Assembly: GCA_024036415.1 (NCBI GenBank)
Contig: JAMWET010005050.1
Span: forward strand, 1 to 64,000
Length of the DNA: 64,000 nt
Direction: 5' to 3'
DNA from: Prochilodus magdalenae
Lineage: Eukaryota; Chordata; Actinopteri; Characiformes; Prochilodontidae
Part shown: piece by piece, positions 35,821 through 47,841 of the stretch
How positions within the stretch are numbered: the stretch's first letter is position 1
Layout of the letters: every line of letters starts with the position of its first letter
The notes under the pieces: generated by a model
Seen by the model: only the letters and a program-made list of their open reading frames with translations
What the model was told of the DNA's origin: nothing
Database searches by the model: none
Program-made: the position numbers and the translations under genes

Positions 35821-36389
35821 GAAGGACTGTAATACAGAATATAACTTCTGCCCAGATCACACAGGGTGTTCTAAGTGTCCTAGGCCATTACATCATCAGA
35901 TCTGAGGGTCAGTGGAGGGGTCCGGCCAGCAGGGGGCACTCTGGGCCCTGTTCTGAGCGCGTGAGTGCGCGTGTGTGGAGCTGCTGGGTAAAGGTGAGGG
36001 TTTTGTTTTCTGTTTTCTCAGCATATTAACACTTTCAGCACTGCACTTTCAGAGGACTCCTACATCAGAACCTCATCAGATTCCGGTCACGCTGGATTAT
36101 CAGGAGCGGGAACGATCTGAACCAGCGTGGAGAAGGCTTACTCAGGACACCGTTTAGCATTTCCCTGGTCCAGCAGATCTACCTCAGCTGAAATGATGCC
36201 TGCCCCGGATCAGGTGCTGACCTTCCTCCTGAACTCCGGATGAATATCGGGAGCGTTAGTTTAACGGGTGTGTGAATCCCAGACTTCCGTGCAGGCTGCT
36301 GTGTACTCAGTGCTTTGGGCCTCCTGTTAAAAGCATGCTGGAATTCCATGACTGAGCGTATGCAGGGTAAAGCAGACTACTCGAACTGT
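35821..36389. other. intergenic, no gene; CTCF-like motif
   Basis: CCAGCAGGGGGCACT at 35926-35940 matches the CTCF core. No other feature is recognised. Confidence 0.35.
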
Positions 36390-36860
36390 GACACACCGGA
36401 CACAGCCACTCACCTAGGCTCGGGAGGTCCCTAACTGGACCCTAGGGGACTGGCATCGTGTGGCGTGGTCTGATGACTCACGGTACCAGCTATTCCAGGT
36501 TGGTGTTGGTGTTCGGGTTGGTGTGTGCTGCAGACTCCATCAACTCCAGTTCATCAGCAAGGCAATGTGCAGGCTGGTGCTGGTTCCATACTGGTGTGGG
36601 GTGTGTTCTGATGGCGTGGGTTGGGTCCACTGGTCCAACTAAACACGTCATTGCCCGGTGCTGCTATGTTTCACTGCCTGGTGACCGTGTCCAGCCCTTC
36701 ATGGACTTCATGTTCCACCACAGTGATGGATGTTCCAGCAGGACAATGGACCGAGTCGGGCCCAAGTTGTCCAGAACTGGTTGGAGGAGCATCCTGGAGA
36801 GTTCTGATAATGGTGTGGCCTCCATGTTCACAAACCGAAGTTCCACTCGGTTCTTTGTTA
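36390..36860 (+). mobile_element. Tc1/mariner transposase fossil
   Basis: Shifted frames encode SDDSRYQLFQV (first catalytic Asp region), then AGWCWFHTGVGCVLM, then PFMDFMFHHSDGCSS (second catalytic Asp region) and WRSILESSDNGVASM. The order matches a Tc1-type transposase. At least two frameshifts inactivate it. Related to the fossil at 22450-22850. Confidence 0.75.
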
Positions 36861-37455
36861 GTGCCTGTTTTTTACATCTTGACGTTCCACTCTACACAGC
36901 TGGTTCTACCACAGCCTGCTGGGTTCTGGGTATTTATTCCACAAGGGGCCCGTCTCTGCCCTCCTTTCCACCTGAGCTCATTACGATGCACAAACAGGCT
37001 CGGGTTCTGCATGTCAGGAGAACGTACCAGAGAATGATGTTACAGTGAGCAGCTCGCGTATAACACAAAGGAAGACAAACGGAGGGAACCCGGTACTCAA
37101 AGCTTGTATCAGCTCCGGTTCTCCTCCGCCTTCGTGGCTCAACCGGCTGGGCATTCGCTTCAGAGGAACCGCCTTCCTTTCCAGACACATAGGCTGTGGT
37201 TCTGGTGAAGGGGGGAGCTCTGTAGGCCAGGACGTGCTTCATTACCACAACACCATCTGGACTGTACTACCCTAATTAACCATGCTGTCAGCTCAGGAGG
37301 AGAACCACCACGTAGAACCGACACTTTCACCCTCAACTTTTCATTACCAGAAAAGAAATCGGGTTCTGAATCAGAGGGTGAGGAACGTAGATAAGAATGA
37401 GGGTTCTTAAGAGGCTCCATTATTATTTATGTATTTCGCTGATTCTACATTCTTT
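36861..37455. other. intergenic, no gene
   Basis: Open frames on both strands are short and resemble no known protein. Confidence 0.3.
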
Positions 37456-37459
37456 ATTC

Positions 37460-37745
37460 CAGTGTTCTAGAAGGTTCTCTTTAGTCTAGGACATTCTATT
37501 CACAGAACAACCTTCTCCATTCACAGTTCTAGAACAGTATTTCTCTTTTCGTGCTGTTCTAGAATATTCTCTGTATATACACTGTTCTCCAGGATTCATG
37601 CTGTTCTAGAAGGTTCCTCTTCATTCATGCTTTTCCTCACTTACTGTTCTAGTAGGTTCTCCATCCAGAATGTCTTAAAATGATGTTCCCCATTCATACT
37701 GGTCTACAGAGTTCTCCATTGTTCTTACTCATGCGGTTCTAGAAT
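37460..37745. repeat. degenerate tandem repeat with heat-shock-element-like cores
   Basis: TTCTAGAA recurs at 37465, 37527, 37557, 37604 and 37737, with a one-mismatch form at 37647. Three of these (37465-37477, 37557-37569, 37604-37616) extend to a full TTCnnGAAnnTTC, the three-unit heat shock element. Spacing of about 30-90 bp suggests a decayed repeat of about 45 bp. Confidence 0.6.
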
Positions 37746-37771
37746 GATTCCCGTTGCTGGTCCTGGGTTTA

Positions 37772-38086
37772 CTCTTTCAGTCCTTCTTCCCTTCGTTATT
37801 CCTCTTTATTCTTTTTTCTTCTGTCCTTCTGTATTTTTTCTTTCATCTCTCCTCCTTTCTCTTCTGTTTGATCAGTGTCCGTTTGATTTCCTTTCTTTTC
37901 CTGTTTTCTTTGTTTCTTTCTTCCTTCCTTTTCTGCAGTTTTATCCTTTCTCACCCTTCGCCCCTTGTTCTTTCGTTTCCTGTCTTTTCTTCTTTCTTCC
38001 TTGCTCTGTTTTATCATTCCTCCTTTATTCCTTCTTGTTGTCCTTTCTTCCTTCCTCTTCAGTTCTCCGTCTTTCCCCTTCAGTCG
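37772..38086. repeat. polypyrimidine (TTCC/TTTC) tract
   Basis: About 300 bp are almost entirely C and T on the + strand, with TTCTTTCTTCCTTCC-type runs. It yields spurious Phe/Leu/Ser-rich open frames. Confidence 0.85.
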
Positions 38087-38109
38087 GAGAAAGCTCTGGA
38101 ATCATGAAC

Positions 38110-38580
38110 TAATGGGCTGTAAGCTTTGAGGCAGTAGCTGAAGTCTGGGAAGTGATTACTCCGGAGTGTTTGCACATTTTCTTTGTTTATGGCAGGAAGA
38201 AAATCCATAATTGAAAATAATTATCCTCACAGAACGTTTGAGACGGTGAAGTGAAATGATGCGGCAACTGGCTGATTAAATATTCATTTTGATTACGGTG
38301 TAATTAGGATGTTGGCACTCTTGATCTCAGTCAGTCATGAATTATTCAGGAGGTGAAATAAATGACCTCTGGAAGACTGAAGACAATGTGCATTCAGGAA
38401 ATGCGGCATTGCATTATTAATACCAGCTAAAGAGACGGAAAAGTGCGGAAAACGCAATTCCAGTTAATCTGTGTTTGGTAAGTGTGAGGCTGATTTGTGC
38501 CTCTGCAGGCGTTTGATCTGTGTTCCCAGTAAACATGGCCGTACTCCGTTTACCGCTCTCATTTCCCACAAATGAATATG
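38110..38580. other. AT-rich non-repeat island, candidate conserved non-coding element
   Basis: Low-repeat sequence is rich in ATTA/TAAT homeodomain-type cores (TAATTGAAAATAATTAT near 38208; GTAATTAGG near 38301; GAATTATTCA near 38339). It has no frame of note. The assignment is an inference. Confidence 0.35.
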
Positions 38581-39261
38581 CAGATCCTCTTGTCTGTACA
38601 AACTGACAAGTATACTTACACATCTGACCACAAGGGGGCAGTGTTGCCCCTAACAGGAAGTAAATCACAGGACGTTTCAGGCCTGGACACAAACACAGGC
38701 CGTGCTGATGTCTTCTGCTCGGTCAGGGAGGCGTGTGCCGGAGCGCTTTCAGAGGAGTCTGTGACTGTAACTATGCCGGACATCCACCGGGACGGGACCG
38801 GAAGCTGGGACAGCAGGTACAACACACACACAGGTCTATTTCACCTGTGTTTGAACAAACAGAACAAAGACAGGACATGCACAGGGGACGTCTAAGACCT
38901 CCTAATCAGGGGCCTCCAGGAACGCCCAGTCCGCTATGAGGGAGGACGGGAATAATCCGGTTCCTCTGTGAGGCACTGCAGGACCCCAGGTGTTCCACCC
39001 TCTACAGTGCAGAACACCACCAGATCCAGTCCAGAACCTCTGTGTGTATAGGAAAAGGCTGAGATCCCCACCAGAATGACCTTTGACCCCTCAGACAGCC
39101 CTGCATTAACACCAGCATGTATCTGTGATGATGTCACCCCACGGGTTCAGGAACACTGTAGCGCTCCGCTATCAGTGAACACCGTCTCAAAGAACAGGAC
39201 CGTCCAGACTGTCACCAGTGTACAGTTCCACATCCAGCACCTGCCAGGGGGGTGGGGAGTA
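38581..39261. other. intergenic, no gene; CTCF-like motif
   Basis: CCACAAGGGGGCAGTG at 38628-38643 is one base off a CTCF core. Overlapping short frames are on both strands, none recognised. Confidence 0.3.
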
Positions 39262-40388
39262 CAGTTGGGGGGTGGTGTGGTGGGGTATAAGTTTCTGGAG
39301 CGGGTATTAGTGAGGGGGATATTAGTGGTGGGGGTATTTGTAGTGGAGGGTATTAATTTTGGGAGGGGGTATTAGTAAGGGGCTTATTAGTGGTGGTGAT
39401 TAGTGAGGTGGGGTATTAGTAGTGGGGTGTGTGGAGCGGTATTACTGAGGGGGTTATTACTGAGGGGTATTACTGAGGTGGGGTTATTACTGAGGGGTAT
39501 TAGTGAGGTGGGGTAATAGTAGTGCGGTGTGTGGAGCGGTATTACTGAGGGGGTTATTACTGAGGGGTATTAGTGAGGTGGGGTATTAGTAGTGGGGTGT
39601 GTGGAGCGGTATTACTGAGGGGGTTATTACTGAGGGGTATTAGTGAGGTGGGGTATTAGTAGTGGGGTGTGTGGAGCGGTATTACTGAGGTGGGGTTATT
39701 ACTGAGGGGTATTAGTGAGGTGGGGTAATAGTAGTGCGGTGTGTGGAGCGGTATTACTGAGGGGTATTAGTGAGGTGGGGTAATAGTAGTGGGGTGTGTG
39801 GAGCGGTATTACTGAGGGGTATTAGTGAGGTGGGGTATTAGTAGTGGGGTGTGTGGAGCGGTATTACTGAGGGGGTTATTACTGAGGGGTATTAGTGAGG
39901 TGGGGTAATAGTAGTGCGGTGTGTGGAGCGGTATTACTGAGGGGTATTAGTGAGGTGGGGTATTAGTAGTGGGGTGTGTGGAGCGGTATTACTGAGGGGG
40001 TTATTACTGAGGGGTATTAGTGAGGTGGGGTATTAGTAGTGGGGTGTGTGGAGCGGTATTACTGTGGGGTCTTAGTGAGGTGGGGTAATAGGTGGGGTAG
40101 TGCGGTGTGTGGAGTGCGGTATTACTGAGGGGGTATTAGTGAGGTGGGGTATTAGTAGTGGGGTGTGGAGCGGTATTACTGAGGGGTATTAGTGAGGTGG
40201 GGTATAGTACTGTGTGTGGAGCGGTATTACTGAGGGGTATTAGTGAGGTGGGGTATTAGTAGTGGGGTGTGTGGAGCGGTATTACTGAGGGGGTTATTAC
40301 TGAGGGGTATTAGTGAGGTGGGGTATTAGTAGTGGGGTGTGTGGAGCGGTATTACTGAGGGGGGTTATTACTGAGGGGTATCAGTAAC
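39262..40388. repeat. G-rich 70-bp minisatellite
   Basis: About 1.1 kb of units near 70 bp (and deleted shorter forms) contain GGGGTATTAGTAGTGGGG, GTGTGTGGAGCGGTATTACT and GAGGGGGTTATTACTGAGG. Strand-asymmetric G runs occur throughout. Confidence 0.9.
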
Positions 40389-42530
40389 CTGCCCCTCTGA
40401 AGGCTCCATTAACACTGAGCACATTGTGGAGAACAGGCAGGGTTCTAGACTCTAGTTCGGTTCTCTAGTTTGTTTTCCAAAAATGTCCATGATTATTAGA
40501 ACATGACCCACACCGAACACTCCGGACCTGGTACAGCAGCACGGCTGGGTAATCAGAGAGTGCAGGTGCTGGACTGACCCGCCCAGAGTCCAGAACTGTC
40601 CAACACTGTGTTATGAAGTGCTGAGGCTGAAGACCAGAACAGAAACACTCCTCCTCTAATCTGGATCAGTTCCTGCCTTCAGTTCCTGATTACTGGGTGG
40701 TGGGACAGGGCTGAGGAACGGGATCCAGCTATTGTGAACATATTCCCGGGATCACTTCCGGACTCAGTAATAAAGTGCAGCGAAGTGAAAACCATGCCTC
40801 GGGAAGTCAAACCATCCACAGGGACCACCAGGTTACATCAGAGCTCTGAACACCTCACTTCCTCCAACTGCCGGTTCCACCTCCTCCTCCTTTGTGCTCC
40901 TTTATTAAGTCATTAGTATTCATATTGGAATATCAGTGTTCATACTGTAATGGGTTTATTCTGATATTAATTACATTTAATAAATTAGTGATTATTACTT
41001 GTTTTAAATAATTAAAAATAAATTACCCCACTATACTGGCTGGTGTTAATCATATTTCCTGCAATAAGCCAAATCATTATAAACAGTGAATTATAACTAC
41101 GAATAAGTAAAAAATAATAATTAAATTAAAATGATAAATATCAGATATAAACTGGACAGGAAATCATTCATCACATCAGATATACATTTTTGTATCTACC
41201 CCTACAAACGAAACCCCCTCGGCGTACGAGCAGCTACCACTGATCCACTTTGCTGATCCAGGTAAGGACTCTATTCTGGGGAGAGAGCTAATCAGTTAGA
41301 GGGACCATCGCCTGGTTCCCAGAGAGTACCCCGGAGAGACGCTCGGTTCCATAGGGTTAAACACATTACAGTTTGAGGGCGTATGCTCCATGGGGATCCA
41401 GAAGGTTAGCGAGGCGTGCCTGAACAGGGGCTGTTTAATTTCATACCCAGGTAGAATGGAATTAGCTCGATTTATACCAACAGGTTCAATCATAACAGAT
41501 CAAACACCATCACTACCAGTCAGATTACAGTGAGTGTGAGGCTGGGATGTCAAATACTCCAGGGTATGTAATGGATTTACTTCCGTGTTTCCCGTTCTTC
41601 TAAAGCAGGTAGAGCTGCTGTATCAGCCTCACTGAGGATCCTCTGTGTTAGCTAACGTTAGCAGCTGAAGCTAATCCCAGTGTAGTGATTACTACCCTAA
41701 CCCTAACCCAGATGGAGATGAAGTTCCACCAGCACTATGATACTCCAGTAAGAGCTCCAGAGTGTAAACTAGGACGGGATGATGATGTTCTGATCCATAT
41801 GTGTAGAGTTATTACTCTGTAGAGAGCATTACTACCTCAGGAGACCGGCTAGGAGAAGCTAACGCTGTTAGCGCTTATGCTAGCGCTTATGCTAGCGGCC
41901 AGAGAGCGAGTGTTTCTGCTCATATTAACACTCGACAGAGGAAAATAAAAGCTGGGTTTGGTTCTCCACACGGTTCTGTATACATGTAGACGTGTGTGTG
42001 TGTAGAGCAGTATATCAGCTGCTCTGGTACAGCTAATTAGCTAAACAGCAGGTTAGCTTGCTAGCTAATTAGCCTAGTTAGCTGCTTTAGAGTGATATAG
42101 AATCACCAGAAAGACCTTTATGTCATTAATGGTGGTAATTATAATGGCTCTGTGTCTCCAGCAGGTGGAACATGCACTAGCTTTAGAACCGTAAGTTCAG
42201 TTGGTTCCTGTGTGGGTTCTTGGTTCTGCAGTGTGTATGTGGATCAGTGAACACTCCTGCAGTAGACTCTGCAGGGACAGGTGAGTCTGGTGTAGATGAA
42301 CCACACTGAGCTGTGACGTTCCTGATCTGGGAAGACTGATTCCGGTCTCCTGGTTAAATACGTCTCTGGAATGGGACTACACCCTGCTGTATCAGTGCAG
42401 CGCTGCCGAGTTATCCACCCGGAAGTAGGTCCGTGCTGCTGTGCCGTAAAGTTAATACGTCCAATAGTTTAGAGACATCATGTGATAAAGCTGAGGTTCT
42501 TCCTATTTACCAGCCTCCTAATTGAATGTT
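40389..42530. other. intergenic, no gene
   Basis: AT-rich at 40900-41160. A short CCCTAACCCTAACCC match lies at 41693-41707. GCTTATGCTAGC repeats near 41875-41895 and several GCTAG/TTAGC-rich patches occur to 42070. Confidence 0.4.
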
Positions 42531-42600
42531 CCGTTCCACCTTAAATACTGCAGCTTGTACAGGCACCAGAACATCCTGCAGCACCGTTTAAGGTGGAACA
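42531..42600. repeat. inverted repeat / fold-back
   Basis: GTTCCACCTTAAA near 42531 is matched by its exact reverse complement TTTAAGGTGGAAC near 42587, about 45 bp apart. The right arm is the same motif as the repeated unit at 44097-44745 and single copies near 61847, 62040, 63482 and 63808, so this is probably a short non-autonomous element. Confidence 0.55.
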
Positions 42601-44096
42601 GAGAATTCCCAACACAAGCTGGAGAACCGGAACTCCAGCTCCACATCTTTAACAGGATCCCGGAACACCTTTAATCCTGCAGTCTGCACATTCCACTCCG
42701 GACAGATTCCCAAACCTCTCTGGACAATATGGAGCAGCTCCGCTCAGCGTCTGACCCTGAAGAGACTGAAGAGAGGAGCAGCTCCACCTTTATTAGCACC
42801 ACCACCCCAACAGCAGCCTGTAAGTAGCAGCCATGCTGTGTGATTGTATCCGTGTGTGGCGGTTGGAGCAGATCATCTTAAACTGAGAGCTCCATAGTGA
42901 GGATCAACTTTAATCTACTGTGTGTTGGTGTCCAGATGGAGCCAGTAGCTAGTACAGGGAACGTTAGCGACTAGCATTAGCGCCAAGTAACTAGCACAGC
43001 TAACTAAACAACATGAGGGCGGAGCTTATTTACACAGAGGCTCATTTTATTTAGTCTATTACTACATGGTGCTTCTGTGTGATCATCGGGGGGCGGGGTC
43101 TCCCTGTAGAGCCGCCAATCAGAGCAGAGCTCGTCTGATTATACGGAGCTCACCGAAAACGGGTAAACAGCTCGTTTCATTCTAGAACCAGATCATAGGC
43201 TGGAGAACCACGTCTGGGTAAACAAAGAACATATGTTCTATGTAAAACATCAGAGACTGACTTATTCAGTCATGGTTGTGTGTTTAAATTGTGATACTTT
43301 TAGAAAGTATATTCCCGACCCCGGAATTCCACCCTCAAATGAGGCTGCTCCTTTTCCAGGCCTGCTAGACAGGAATCCGCCTTCAATTCCCAAGATCTCT
43401 TGGCAGTTTCCTCTGAGACCCGGAAGGTCCACCATGCAGGTTCACTGATCTTGGAATCGCTATTCCTCTGAGGTGTGTCCGTACAGACGCAGTCCGCCCC
43501 CGGACTGTTAATTTGGCGAGCGCTGTGGCGAGACACGAGGAGAAACGTGACTCCGTATTTGGTCTCCGTGCTCACAGATGGCTCGGAACGCTGGTGGCAG
43601 ACGCTCCTGACAATGAGAGCCGAGTAATTCCTTTAATCTGCAGGCTTCACTCCGACTCGTGTTGTGAAATTAATTACCTGAGAAACATGAAGGTAATGTT
43701 CTGCTAGGACGCAGGAGACGCGCGGAGGCAGTGAAGGTAATGTGGCCTGCCTTTTATCTCGGTTTGCGAGGTAAGTCAGGATGCAGATCTCCGCTGGGCG
43801 GGGGCAGCATGGGGCCGACACTGACGCTGTAATTAATAGAGTTTACTTAATGAGTTAATCTGATTAGGAACCTTCACACATCCCAATTAACCTGCGGCAG
43901 CAGCACCGGGCCGCACTAACGCTACACTCGCCCTTCATCTGTGGCAGCCTCCAAACACTCATTAGAACGCTCAGGAAGAGGTTCTGACGTACTAGATATG
44001 TCATCAGGGCGACGTGCAGCGGCCCGTTCCTCATTCCTCAAGGCACCGGAATGATGCACCATCCCAGATGGAAAAGGAAAACTCAAACAAGAAGCT
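42601..44096. other. intergenic, no gene; candidate conserved island 43590-43700
   Basis: No coding signal. Around 43600-43700 an AT-rich, repeat-free stretch with GAAATTAATTACCTGAG looks like a conserved non-coding element. Confidence 0.3.
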
Positions 44097-44745
44097 GAGA
44101 ATATAAATACCACAGCATTTAAGGTGGAATGGGAACATCTGAACAAGGGCCTGAGGCACTGGAATGTAAGGTGGAATAGGGAACATCTAAATAGAAGATA
44201 AGGGGCCATGTAGGCACTGGCCATTTAATGTGGAACTGAAGAGTTTCAAGCAGGTGGTTAAGTAACTGTCGGACATTTGTGGAATGGGAATGTTTGAACT
44301 AGAAGCTGAAATGCCAGAATGTAACCCCTGCACCATTTAAGGTGGAATGGGAAAGTTCAAACTGAAAGCTGAGGCACTGGAATGTAACTTCTGCAGCATT
44401 TAAGGTGGAATGGGAAAGTCTGAACAAATAGAAGATAAGACACCAGCATGTAACCACTGTGCCATTTAAGGTGGAACTGAAGAGTTCAAGCACAAAGAAA
44501 GTGATGCACCAGAATGTAACAGCTGCAGCATTTAAGGTGGAACAGGAAAATAAGAACAAGGAGCTGAGGCTCTGAAATGTAACCACTGAACCATTTAAGG
44601 TGGAACTGAAGAGTTCAAGCACAAAGAAGGTGATGCACCAGAATGTAACTGTCGCAGCATTTAAGGTGGAACGGCAAAGTTCAAACAAGAAGCTGAGGCC
44701 CTGGCATGTAACCCCTGCACCATTTAAGGTGGAATGGGATAGTTC
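44097..44745. repeat. 62-bp tandem repeat
   Basis: Around ten degenerate units of about 62 bp contain CATTTAAGGTGGAATGGGAA, AAGCTGAGGC and GGAATGTAAC. Open frames on the - strand follow the repeat and are not genes. Confidence 0.85.
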
Positions 44746-45807
44746 AAACAAGAAGATGAACAGATAAACTTAGACACCAGCAGGGAAGATTAGAAGGTAA
44801 TAGGAAAATTCGGACAAGAGCCTGGTGAAAAGAATCTTCTGCTTCATGGAGGGTTAATACACAGGTAAAGGAATGATGGGCTTGCTCTGGTTCTGCTGGT
44901 CAGGTGGAGAACATTAACTAATCTCTGCTGCTTCACAGAACCAATAAGCCGGTACTCTATTGTCCCATTTGCTGATGTTACTGAACGCAGCTGGTTCTTA
45001 TCTTAGCAGCAACAGCGGTGGCTAACGTTGCCTGCATGGCCGTGTTGTTGTTTACTCTTGTGGTATACGGGGTTTTACGACCACAAGGATCTAAAAACAA
45101 CACGTTTACCAGGCCAGGGTCCTTCACCTTGTGTATGAGCATGCCTCAGGAGCAGAGCGTCTGAAGGAGCACTGAGGGGAGGGCTGTGTTTGTTTTGCCT
45201 GTGAGTCCAAATATCAACAGGTCGTGTCCAAACCCGTGATTTTGTAAAGGGTTTTGGATCAGTATCTAAACCCCTCACCAAGCCCTTTCAAATAAAGCAT
45301 GCCATCGCTCCTAACCAGATTACACGTGTTCTTCTCAGGGACAGAGAACATACACATGCATGCAGACTTCATGAGCTTGGGTTTAATGATTCTGCTCACA
45401 GCAGGCATTCCTCCAGACTGAAGATCACAGCACCAGAACATCGGGAATAAAGACCTTCTGGTCTTCGTCCTATTTTAAGCTTCACACAAAAGCCTTGTTG
45501 TAGGCAATGCACAGGCTTTGTGCTCTGCTCCTCCGTGCCTTTCAGCTCAACCGTAATGTATTCCGAACACTATGCCGTTTGCTGTTGAACCATGAAACTG
45601 GAGAGCTCGAAAGGGAAGAGTGCCAAGGTGATCGGTTACTTGGGGATAGTGTGGATTGTTTGAGCTAAAGGGAGCACAAGTGATATCTAAATCTAAATAT
45701 GTTTGTTTGTGTAGGATACCAAACAGTAATATTTACTGAACATACTGAAGAAGGATACACTCATCACCAGGAGAACAGCTGCTCCCAGTTGGGGAGGAAG
45801 ATAGCGG
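44746..45807. other. intergenic, no gene
   Basis: No recognisable coding or RNA feature. Confidence 0.3.
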
Positions 45808-46225
45808 TGACCAGGATCAATAACTGATGATAAATTCAGACTGATATGATCAATATTTATTGAGCTACACATACAGAAGTCTGTCTCTCAGTATGGCGTT
45901 GGGCCGCCGTGTTCGCTAACCCAACACGCCAGACGTCTCGGTATGGAGCTGTAGAGGTTCCTAATGGAGTCCTGTGATAATCCATCCCATGCAGCTTGAA
46001 CATCCTCACACAGTTCCTGCAGATGGTGCGGTAGGGGTGGAGGGACACCAGGCCTTCTGGTGCTGACCACGGTGCCTCCACACACGGATTCGTTGGGCGT
46101 CTCCACCAAGACTAAAGCCGCTGCCATTCTGAGTCACTCCATGACAGTCTGGTACGACACCACTGCAGTCTTTGGTGACGGAGACGTGGTGTTGAGGACA
46201 GTCGTGGTAACGGTCTGTGTGCATG
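45808..46225 (-). mobile_element. Tc1-derived non-autonomous element, copy a
   Basis: Reverse-strand reading shows fragments of a Tc1-type transposase: FSLGGDAQRIRVWRHRGQH (after the first catalytic Asp) is joined directly to a C-terminal part with LPHHLQELCEDVQAAWDGL and SIRNLYSSIPRRL, ending GGPTPY. The middle of the transposase with the other catalytic residues is missing. The same junction occurs in the copies at 51244 and 63831, so the deleted form itself spread. Confidence 0.7.
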
Positions 46226-46268
46226 TTTACTTGCTGGTCCACCTCGTAGCGGTACAGTCCGAGACTAT

Positions 46269-46343
46269 AGCTCCAGGTGAAACTCAGCGTTGCTTCAGAT
46301 GTGCTCTGATATAAGTACTGCACGCTGAGCGACAGTTGGAGCT
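46269..46343 (-). pseudogene. decayed tRNA-Ile(UAU)
   Basis: Read on the - strand it keeps GCTCCA at the 5' end, the anticodon region (GTACTTATA) and part of the intron, but the T arm is deleted and altered. A dead relative of the tRNA cluster that follows, directly beside the Tc1-derived element. Confidence 0.65.
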
Positions 46344-46765
46344 TAAAAGGCCATATTGATCAACAACTATAGCCCACCTTGTATGAAAAACTGGGTTCCT
46401 AACAGGCTAGAACCTTGCAGAACCTCATACAGTCATAACAGATGACTGAGATATGCGTCTGGCACATTGTCATGTTTAAAGCTGTTCACTGTTTATTCAG
46501 ATACCTCAAGCCAATGCTCCAGGAGGGGTTCAAACATACATCCTTGGCATGTACACCTACAGGGTGCTGACACAGAGTGTTCAGTCAGCCTTGGGTAATA
46601 CAATTGGTTCCTACTAGGCCATGGCCCAGAAGGAGTTTGGGTTTTCCCTGCAGGAACCCTACATGTATAATTAGAGGTCTTACATATACTGTTATCATAT
46701 TTGATAAAGCAGGTCTCCAGATGGAGGTGAGTTCTAGGTCATTGTTCAGTCACCCCCAAAAGTCC

Positions 46766-46858
46766 TGCTCCAGGTGAGGTTCGAACTCACAACCTCGGCA
46801 TGGCTTCAGACGTACTGTCGTATAAGTACCGCGCGCTGACCGATTGCGCCACTGGAGC
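46766..46858 (-). tRNA. tRNA-Ile(UAU) with 19-nt intron, copy 1
   Basis: The - strand folds into a canonical tRNA: acceptor GCTCCAG pairs with CTGGAGC, with discriminator A at 46766. The D arm is GCGC...GCGC. Anticodon stem CGGTA pairs with TGCCG and the loop CTTATAA carries UAU. The T arm is GTGAG-TTCGAAC-CTCAC. A 19-nt intron (46802-46820) follows the base after the anticodon, as in vertebrate tRNA-Ile-UAU genes. Mature length is 74 nt without CCA. A TTTT terminator follows on the - strand (AAAA at 46758-46761). It decodes AUA codons. Confidence 0.95.
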
Positions 46859-47231
46859 ACTGGGGGCGTTGTTTCTTTATCAACAACTTCAGTCCACCTT
46901 ATGTAAAACATTTGGTTCCTACCAGAATCGACCCTGCAGTGATGTGGGAACCTTACAGGTATAAACAGATCTATAAGATATAGTTCTTCTCGACTGTCAA
47001 CTTCAGACGATAAGAAGGTCTAGAAGAACCTGCTGCATTGCCATTGTTGCCTTCTCTTTCCTCAGCAAATGACACGCCCACAATACTGTCACTGTTCATG
47101 CTCAAGAACCTATACATTTTTGGTTCCAGCACGGTTAGGTGTGTGAACCAGGACCGAACTGGAAAAGGAATATAGATGCCGGATGGGCGTGTGTCTGAAT
47201 TCATCTTATAATCAGACACCGTTAAAAGTCC

Positions 47232-47317
47232 TGCTCCAGAGGAGGCTCGAACTCACAACCTCGGCATGATATCAGACGTACTGCTGTATAAGTACATCAC
47301 GGTTCCACAGCTGGAGC
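47232..47317 (-). pseudogene. tRNA-Ile(UAU) pseudogene
   Basis: It keeps the acceptor GCTCCAG/CTGGAGC and UAU loop, but the D arm is rearranged, the anticodon stem is mispaired, and the 3' side of the T stem has changed (CTCCT for CTCAC). Length is 86 nt. Confidence 0.8.
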
Positions 47318-47841
47318 TTCTAGAGTGCAGCCAATCAGTGACTTCAGTGCAGCTTGTGTAGAAGAACTTGGTTCCAGGTCATGCAGTGAGTTGGGTTTGA
47401 TGCTCCAAGAACCCTACAGGTATAAACACGTCTAGGTGGATGTTCAGAAGACCAATGGGGCCAAATCGGATCTTACTATCATGTGGTACAGATGTGTATC
47501 TGTGTTTCTGATCACACATTGAATTTGAGATTTTTAATTCTGATCTGGGCCACGTTAATATGTGGTACTGAAACCTGATATATGTACACGAGATGAGACT
47601 CAATGAGTCACAGGCGATGAAAGATTTCTGAGCAGCCAGGTGAGATTTCACATCAGTCCAGCTCAAGGTTCATCGTATCTTGTGTTGTACCTGCTGTGTG
47701 AATGTAGCATGACCGTACAGTTCTAAACAGGCGTCTACCTTACAGCTCTGGTGTTTAATCATATTTGATAAAGCGGGTCTCCAGATGAAAGTTTGATGGA
47801 GGTGAGTTGTAGGTCATTGTTCAGTCAGCCCTTAAAAGACC

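Noticed and set aside
37744..38112. Phe/Leu/Ser-rich frames suggesting a membrane protein
   Set aside because: These are a direct consequence of a polypyrimidine tract; all three frames look alike.
41693..41707. CCCTAACCCTAACCC resembling telomere repeat
   Set aside because: Only about two and a half units, too short to be an interstitial telomere remnant with confidence.
44299..44751. 150-aa - strand frame with repeated Ser-Thr-Leu-Asn
   Set aside because: It follows the 62-bp tandem repeat unit.
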